From Rehmannia glutinosa (Eukaryota; Streptophyta; Magnoliopsida; Lamiales; Orobanchaceae), in NCBI GenBank assembly GCA_016081115.2, contig JABTTQ020001790.1, positions 236,776-300,775 on the forward strand: DNA of 64,000 nucleotides. The letters run 5' to 3'. This document shows positions 58,665 to 64,000 of the stretch, piece after piece. A program made the translations under genes and the position numbers. Each line of letters begins with the position of its first letter. The first letter of the stretch is position 1. The notes beneath the pieces are model-generated. The model was not told the DNA's origin, ran no database searches, and saw nothing but the letters and a program-made list of their open reading frames with translations.

Positions 58665-60261
58665 GCTAATATTGGTCTCGCAATGGGTATTCAAGGCACG
58701 GAAGTTGCTAAAGAGAGTTCAGATATCATTATATTGGATGACAACTTTGCTTCTGTCGTAAAGGTTAGTTTTTGTATCATATTTTGGTAACTGTATGAGA
58801 AGTATTTTAATTTGGTCTGTGGAAAGCTCTACACATTTTAATGAACTGATTTGAATGCGAAAAGTGGTCTCCATCCCATTTGATTTTCGTGGGACAGACA
58901 ATTCTAGGATAGAGTTGAAATTTCATCTTTTTTGGGGTGGTGTTGTAACATATTATTGCAAAGTTTTGTTGGTCTTTTAATTCATCGGAGACAAGAACTG
59001 ATGTTGTTGTCAGTCTTTTATTCTACATTGTAAATCAGCATCATCTAGAAACTAAGCATAGTATGAATTTTGACAAGTGGTGCTGGAATAGAATTTTAAC
59101 GAGATACTCAATATAATTATTTGGCTATTCATGAATCTTCTGGCCTTCTCATTCTTGATTAGTCCAAAGTATAATGAGATTGCAGAAGAAACTATCTTTT
59201 GGAGCATAACTTTTCACTACTATGTGTCTGGTTAATAATGAACTGTTGTTATAGTGAGTCTTTTGTTTTGCAGTTAAATTAATATCGTCTCAAAACATTT
59301 TTAAGCAAATATGAATTTTAAGAAGTGGGGGTGCAACAGAATTTCAACAAGTTACTTAAAATAACTCTTCAGCTGGTCATAAATTTTAGTGGCCTTCTCA
59401 TTCTTGGTTAAGCTCAGAATTGATTGATTAGAAGAAACTATGTTTTGTGTTTATTGGGGCAAAACTTCTCATCATTATGTGTAGTTAAGAATGAGAGAAT
59501 TGAAAAGTTCCAGGTTGTGCGATGGGGCAGATCGGTGTATGCCAACATTCATAAATTTATACAATTTCAACTCACAGTTAATGTTGCAGCTTTGGTTATC
59601 AATGTTGTGGCGGCCATTTCTCGCTGTAATGTCCCACTCAATGCAGTGCAGGTGTGTAACCTCCCCCTGCTATGAATGGGTTCCATTTGTTCTCCACTTT
59701 GTCAGTGCAAATTCCCCTAAAGGTGTTACAAACACATTTGAGATTTGCATTACATAACAAATAATCCCCTCTCGAGCGTGTAATTTGTAAAATAGAGTAA
59801 ATGTCAATGGGGTATTTGTGATTTTGAAAGATAACTGAACTTATTTCATAATTAGGCTACACGATAGGGATAATTTTGTAATCATCCCTCTTTTTACTTG
59901 GATGGCTCTTGGTGAATTTTCCTGTAGTAATAAGACCTCTCTCTCCCTCTCTCTTAACAAATATCTTTTCAATGCCTACAATTATAGATATTCAATGAAT
60001 TTAATGCCCAGAAGCAAGATGAAATCAACGTATGGAAAGGAGTCACTAAAAACCATCTCTTCATGGGAATAGTTGGTCTTGAAGTGGTGCTTCAGGTAAA
60101 TTACTGTACTTCCTAGTAGCTTAGTCTTATCATCTTTACTCTTCTTATGTGTCCTCCGTTGTTGTAAAGGTTATCATAATCTTTCTTCTAGGGAAGTTCA
60201 CTTCTACTGTCCGGCTCAATTGGAAATTGTGGCTTGTCCCGTTTGCTATTGGTTTTATCAG
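58665..60261 (+). pseudogene. Ca2+-transporting P-type ATPase (ACA, PMCA type) gene fragment, four exons
   Basis: Exons 58665-58763 (33 codons: ANIGLAMGIQGTEVAKESSD IIILDDNFASVVK), 59514-59651 (46 codons: VVRWGRSVYANIHKFIQFQL TVNVAALVINVVAAIS), 59988-60095 (36 codons: IFNEFNAQKQDEINVWKG, LFMGIVGLEVVLQ) and 60170-60261 (VIIIFLLGKFTSTVRLNWKL WLVPFAIGFI). All have AG/GT borders and consistent phases. These match the hinge and membrane segments M5, M7/M8 and M9 of calmodulin-regulated Ca2+ pumps, closest to the ACA8/ACA10 type. The exon(s) between the second and third, which encode M6 with the Ca2+-binding LLWVNLIMDT and the following loop, are absent, and no last exon is seen. Upstream catalytic domains (DKTGT) are not in the window. 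Hence a dead fragment, or a gene whose other exons were split off by transposons. Phase 2 at the last donor fits the normal SWPL continuation. Confidence 0.85.
59009..59495. repeat. Ancient tandem duplication inside an ACA intron
   Basis: About 235 bp at 59009-59243 recur diverged at 59253-59495: AGTCTTTT, TATGAATTTT, AAGTGG-GGTG, then GGCCTTCTCATTCTTG in both, then AGAAGAAACTAT. Confidence 0.7.
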
Positions 60262-60289
60262 GTTGGTATTGCCATGGTCTAAGCATTAA

Positions 60290-61129
60290 GATTATGCGTT
60301 TCGAGTCTTGGGTTGCAACCTTACCTTGGTTTGCATCCAGAGTCACAGCAATTAACATCTAGGTTTAGGTGCAAGTATCTAAACCATGGTTTTCCTATTA
60401 TTATGCATTTATGCTTACGAGGTCGAGATAGCTGATGTTCTTTTCTTCTTTTGCTGAGTTCTATTTCGTTGTTTTTTACAAATGTTTAATAATTTGAGCT
60501 AATTATATACATGTGTGAATATGTATTCTCAAGTTCAAATTGATGTAGTGCGATCGAAGTGGGCAGAATTGATGAAGTGCGATCGGAGTGGGCAAAATGC
60601 ATCCAAGACCATATACATGAGTGAATAGGTATTTTCTTCCTAGTTATATGCAAATTTTCCTAGTTATAAAGACTGCACATTCTGTAATTGAGTGAATATG
60701 ATTTTGATGTAAATTGATGTATATACTTCTTATTTGGCATGAACTTCAATTATGTGAATCGATATTGAGTGCTTTGCAGATCCGCCCCTCAATGAAAGAA
60801 TTATTGTAGCTTTAGAACACTTGTTAGACGTTTTGTTAAACACTTGTTAGATATTTTCTTAAATACTTGTTAGATATGTTTCGTTAAATACTGGATATTG
60901 TTTTGTTAAACATTTGCAGACATGTACTAGATACAATCACTTGAATGTCATGTTTTGTTTTAATTAGTTATATGTTGCTTTCTTGTATTGTGTTTTGTTT
61001 TTTGCATATATGAAATCAAAAGCTATATTACCAGTGTGAAAAATAATAGACACCGAATAGAAAATGCATTAGCCGCGGTCCAAAATTACAACGGTTATTA
61101 TGGCTTATAAAATTGTTGTAATATTTCAA
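60290..61129. other. AT-rich DNA, no gene seen
   Basis: Contains a short local duplication (GATGTAGTGCGATCGAAGTG and GATGAAGTGCGATCGGAGTG, 60542-60592) and repeated ACTTGTTAGA words at 60820-60880. The last ACA exon was looked for here and not found. Confidence 0.5.
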
Positions 61130-61367
61130 TACACAACGAATATAATATGTTGTGTATTACAATAATCGGCCGTTGTCGTAGAGATGGTGGTGTAAAAAGG
61201 TCCGCCAATGACAATGGATTATAAACGTTGTCTTATTATTAACGATAACGGATTTAAATCGTTGTTATTGAGCGGACCTTTTACAACACCGCTTCATTTA
61301 TAACGGCCGATTATTTAATAACACAACAGATTATATCTGTTGTGTATTAGCGAAAATTCTTATAGTG
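61130..61367. mobile_element. Hairpin MITE with one CACTA-like terminus
   Basis: Arms of roughly 90-100 bp fold back: left TACACAAC-GAATATAAT-GTTGTGTATTA, AATCGGCCGTT, GGTGGTGTAAAAAGGTCCGC; the inverse of the right shows the same blocks. The right border CTTATAGTG is the inverse of CACTATAAG, as at 21227. The left border (near 61070-61130) is degraded. Confidence 0.6.
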
Positions 61368-61374
61368 CGGTTGC

Positions 61375-61745
61375 ATTCGGATCTAGTTGTAACCTGAATA
61401 AGCATCCATAAAGCTCATCAATTCGTGCCTCGACGTTGCGTCCACCATATAGTTAATGTGAGGAAGAGATAACTATCTTTAGGGAATGCTTTGTTAAAGT
61501 CGGTGAAGTCCACACATAGTCGCCACTGCACGTTACTTTTCTTGACCAAGACAGGGTTGGCCACCCACCTCGGGTAGAGGGCTTATCTTATGAAATTATT
61601 ATCCAGCAGCTTGCCGACCTCAACCTCCAGAGCTGCCTGCCTATCCGGGCCCAACTTTCTCCTCTTTTGAATCACTGGTCGGTATTTAAGATCAATATTT
61701 AGCCGGTGACAAGCATGTTTGGGGTCGATCCTGGGCATGCCCGAG
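61375..61745 (-). pseudogene. Ty3/gypsy reverse transcriptase fragment
   Basis: Read from 61745 down the minus strand: GMPRIDPKHACHRLNIDLK, QKRRKLGPDRQAALEVEV, LYPRWVANPVLVKKSNVQWR, LCVDFTDFNKAFPKDSY, then after a frameshift VDATSRHELMSFMDAYSGYN. These are the conserved start and fingers of gypsy RT of the Tat/Ogre type (GxDP, VANPVLVKKxNxxWRxCVDFTDLNKACPKD). It is cut by an in-frame stop (FIR then TAA) and ends before the YxDD box. It lies next to an unrelated mini-gypsy and reads in the opposite direction. Confidence 0.8.
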
Positions 61746-61747
61746 TG

Positions 61748-62510
61748 TGTAATATCCCGATTTCTTTTTAAAAAATGATAATTAGAACACTTAAATATTA
61801 ATATTATTGTTATCTTTATTAGACTAATAATTATTTATAATATTGTGTATCATCTCTTAATAAAATTATGTACATATTATTATTATTATAATTTTTCCTT
61901 AATTAAAAATTCTAAATCAACTTTTTGTTAATTATTGGGATCACTTTAATTTATAAATTTGTGTTTTCTTAATAATATTTTTAGAGTATTTTAATTTCAT
62001 AAAATTGGGTCGTTACAAGTGGTATTAGAGCAGGTCTACATATCTGTAGACTTGTTTAAAAAAAATGTCTTTCAAATATTTTAAAAAAATAGTCTAGTGA
62101 CATCCACCTATCTCGGCGGATTTCTTAAGGTATGTAATTTATTATGTCATGCTATTCATTTTATTCATGAAATGTCATATTATATTATCTTATTTTAGAA
62201 TTACATTTTACGAATTCAAGTCGTCATTTTTATTAAAAGTATTATTGCATCTTTACTTTCCATATTAGATAAAGAACTCCTCGTGTAAAAAGAAAAAGAA
62301 AAAGAAAATACATTTTTATTTCGAAAATTTATTGAGTTAATTTCGAGGACGAAATTTTATTAAGAGGGATAATATGTAATATCCCGATTTCTTTTAAAAA
62401 AATGATAATTAGAACGCTTAAATATTAATATCATTGTTATCTTTATTAGACTAATAATTATTAATAATATTATGTGTATCCTCTCTTAATAAAATTATGT
62501 ACATATTAAA
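61748..62510 (+). mobile_element. Miniature Ty3/gypsy element with two LTRs and a 357-bp interior
   Basis: LTR 1 at 61748-62017 (TGTAATATCCCG to CGTTACA). The primer site TGGTATTAGAGCAGG is at 62020-62034. The interior contains TTTCGAGGACGAAATTT, a word typical of the 3' end of chromovirus (Tekay/Del-like) pol, and a purine tract AAGAGGGA. LTR 2 starts at 62375 and is alike up to about 62510, where it diverges. No coding capacity. It is a deletion derivative that would depend on a relative. Confidence 0.75.
62020..62034 (+). promoter_or_regulatory. Primer-binding site of the mini gypsy element
   Basis: TGGTATTAGAGCAGG, one base different from the initiator Met-tRNA complement, two bases after the LTR end. 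Confidence 0.75.
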
Positions 62511-62776
62511 ATTATGTACATATTATATTTAATTTTATTTTTATCATTATCTTTATTGTGATAATTATTAATATTATAATTAATATTTTACTTAGAGGTT
62601 AAATTAGGGGTTATGTTAGGGGTTAGTTTAGGGGTTTATTGCAGGGGCTATTTTAGAGTTTATTTAGGGGTTAGAATTAATTAGTATGAATATGTATAAC
62701 TTCTTACACAAATTTTACACCATATTTCTAAGAATTACAAGGTAATAATAGTTTTATTTTTTCTTATTCAAGTTTC

Positions 62777-63942
62777 ATATATATATATATATATATATAT
62801 ATGATATGGATCAAATAGGTCCTCCTACTTGGGGTGAGTCTATGGGGACACATCCTAACCATAGATCAACAATTTTGGGTGGTCCAGATTTTTAGGGCTT
62901 TTTTATGTTTATTTTTTTGTTTCAGCAATTAAAAAGGGTAGGGTGGTAATTTTGCACTTTAGAATCAGTTACTAAGATTTCATTCCCTCTTTCACGCGAT
63001 TTCACCCACTCTTCACGCATACTCTCTCTCCAGCGTTTCAGTTTCAAAAAAATTTCTTTGTTGCTTATGTAGTATAGGGTTGTTGTTTATGTAGTTAATG
63101 TATCTGTGATGCATGTGTAGTGTATATTCGTTGCTTTTGTTGTATATGCTTATCGCTTATGTAGTATGTGTTTGTTGCTTATGACTTGCTTATGTAGTTA
63201 ATGCATTCGTGGTGCATACATAGTGTATATTTGTTGCTTATCTAATATAGACTTGTTGCTTATGTAGTATGAGTTTGTTGCTTATGACTTGCTTATGTAG
63301 TTAATGTATCCGTTGTGCATACGTAGTGTATATTCGTTGCTTATGTAATATAGGCTTGTTACTTATGTAGTATGAGTTTGTTGCTATGACTTGCTTATGT
63401 AGCTAATGTATTCGTGGTGCATATGTAGTGTATATTTGTTGCTTATGTAGTATAGGATTGTTGCTTATGTAGTATGGATTTGTTGCTTATGACTTGCTTA
63501 TGTAGTTAATGGTATATAAAAACACAATGACACATCTACACAAGCAACAAATTACATCTTCATAAGCAAACTTCGAACTGAAGTCAAGCTCTAGCAACTA
63601 TGGCAAATTGTTGCAACTTTTTCACACAATAGTGCGTTGAAGAAGAAGGATGAATGATTTCTCAAGATGAGTGAGTTGAAGAAGAAGGAGGATGATTAAG
63701 GAATATGAGATTTGTTCACGTTGAATTTGATGTGAGATTTGGATAGATTGTGTGATCATAATGTGAACGAGTAATCCCATGAATATTGGGTAATTTTGTA
63801 GGATGACTAATTTACCCTTTTCTCTAATTACCAACATTTAATATGAATTTTTAGCTCTAAAATCAACACCATTGAAAAATCTAGATATGTGGCTAGGATT
63901 GGTCCTATGGACTTACCCTATGAGGTGGTCTCATATAACCCT

Positions 63943-63987
<45 letters not shown>
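62777..63987. mobile_element. TIR element lying between two (AT)n microsatellites
   Basis: (AT)13 at 62777-62802 and a longer (AT)n at 63944-63987 flank a pair of imperfect inverted repeats of about 70 bp. The left (62801-62872) has GGGGTGAGTCTATGGGGACA and the inverse right (63876-63944) has GGGTAAGTCCATAGGACCA, each followed by ATCCTA-CCA. The body is non-coding and includes a minisatellite. It resembles elements that target TA microsatellites; the family is not identified. Confidence 0.55.
63056..63510. repeat. 103-bp minisatellite, about four units
   Basis: ATGACTTGCTTATGTAG recurs at 63181, 63284, 63386 and 63489 (spacing 102-103). Each unit is rich in TTGTTGCTTATG and has a TGGTGCAT-like core. 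There are no unique spacers, so it is not CRISPR-like. Confidence 0.85.
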
Positions 63988-63991
<4 letters not shown>

Positions 63992-64000
63992 CTCCAATTC

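Noticed and set aside
59424..59675. Reading the second ACA exon as a stand-alone 83-codon gene
   Set aside because: The coding similarity begins exactly at an AG acceptor and ends at a GT donor, so it is an exon, not a separate gene.
63056..63510. CRISPR-like regular repeats
   Set aside because: Units are contiguous 103-bp tandem repeats without unique spacers, in a plant chromosome.

Overview
The window looks like a repeat-rich stretch of a eudicot nuclear chromosome. It is AT-rich and has no bacterial-style operons. It carries typical plant transposons (Sirevirus-type Copia, Ty3/gypsy, CACTA, MULE, Tourist-like and hairpin MITEs, LINE). Host-gene pieces are split by consensus GT..AG introns or broken. 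I cannot name the species. I found no intact cellular protein-coding gene and no tRNA, rRNA or CRISPR array.

Layout. 0-1.4 kb: a broken piece of an ETR2/EIN4-type ethylene receptor, close to a CACTA-type transposon end. 2.05-3.03 kb: a non-autonomous MULE with a perfect 9-bp target duplication. 3.3-5.65 kb: a deleted LINE with ORF1 remnants. 6.40-19.89 kb: Sirevirus copy 1 (13.5 kb, minus strand, target duplication ACTAT), with the best-preserved gag-pol. 21.23-35.30 kb: a CACTA element (target duplication TTG, conserved ends, subterminal repeats, a captured alpha/beta-hydrolase exon) into which Sirevirus copy 2 (22.58-32.73 kb, gag-integrase deletion) has inserted. 37.3-39.2 kb: the end of a Ty3/gypsy LTR with its primer-binding site and a Tourist-like MITE inside it; the leader is then split by Sirevirus copy 3 (39.23-53.19 kb, target duplication TTTGG) and resumes at 53.2 kb. 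54.8-58.2 kb: a deleted Tat/Athila-like gypsy element. 58.7-60.3 kb: four exons of a plasma-membrane-type Ca2+-ATPase (ACA) gene that lacks the exon(s) for the sixth transmembrane segment. 61.1-62.5 kb: a hairpin MITE, a minus-strand gypsy RT fragment and a mini gypsy element. 62.8-64.0 kb: a terminal-inverted-repeat element lying between two (AT)n tracts, with a 103-bp minisatellite.

The three Sireviruses share one plan, read on the minus strand: 5' LTR, initiator-Met-tRNA primer site, gag with a zinc knuckle, protease, integrase, reverse transcriptase, RNase H, then about 550 bp that look like a plant promoter, a long accessory ORF (N-terminal domain, basic and acidic linkers, coiled coil), a polypurine tract and the 3' LTR. 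The most striking structure is a conserved inverted repeat that puts the polypurine tract and the U3 start in the loop of a roughly 20-bp stem in all three copies. A second purine tract inside the accessory ORF is preceded by the reverse complement of the sequence before the terminal one.

Caution: differences between copies, and between LTR pairs of one element, cluster at CAG/CTG trinucleotides as small indels and swaps. That is not how deamination behaves. It may reflect systematic long-read errors at CHG-methylated sites, so many frameshifts in copies 2 and 3, and in the accessory region of copy 1, may not be real.
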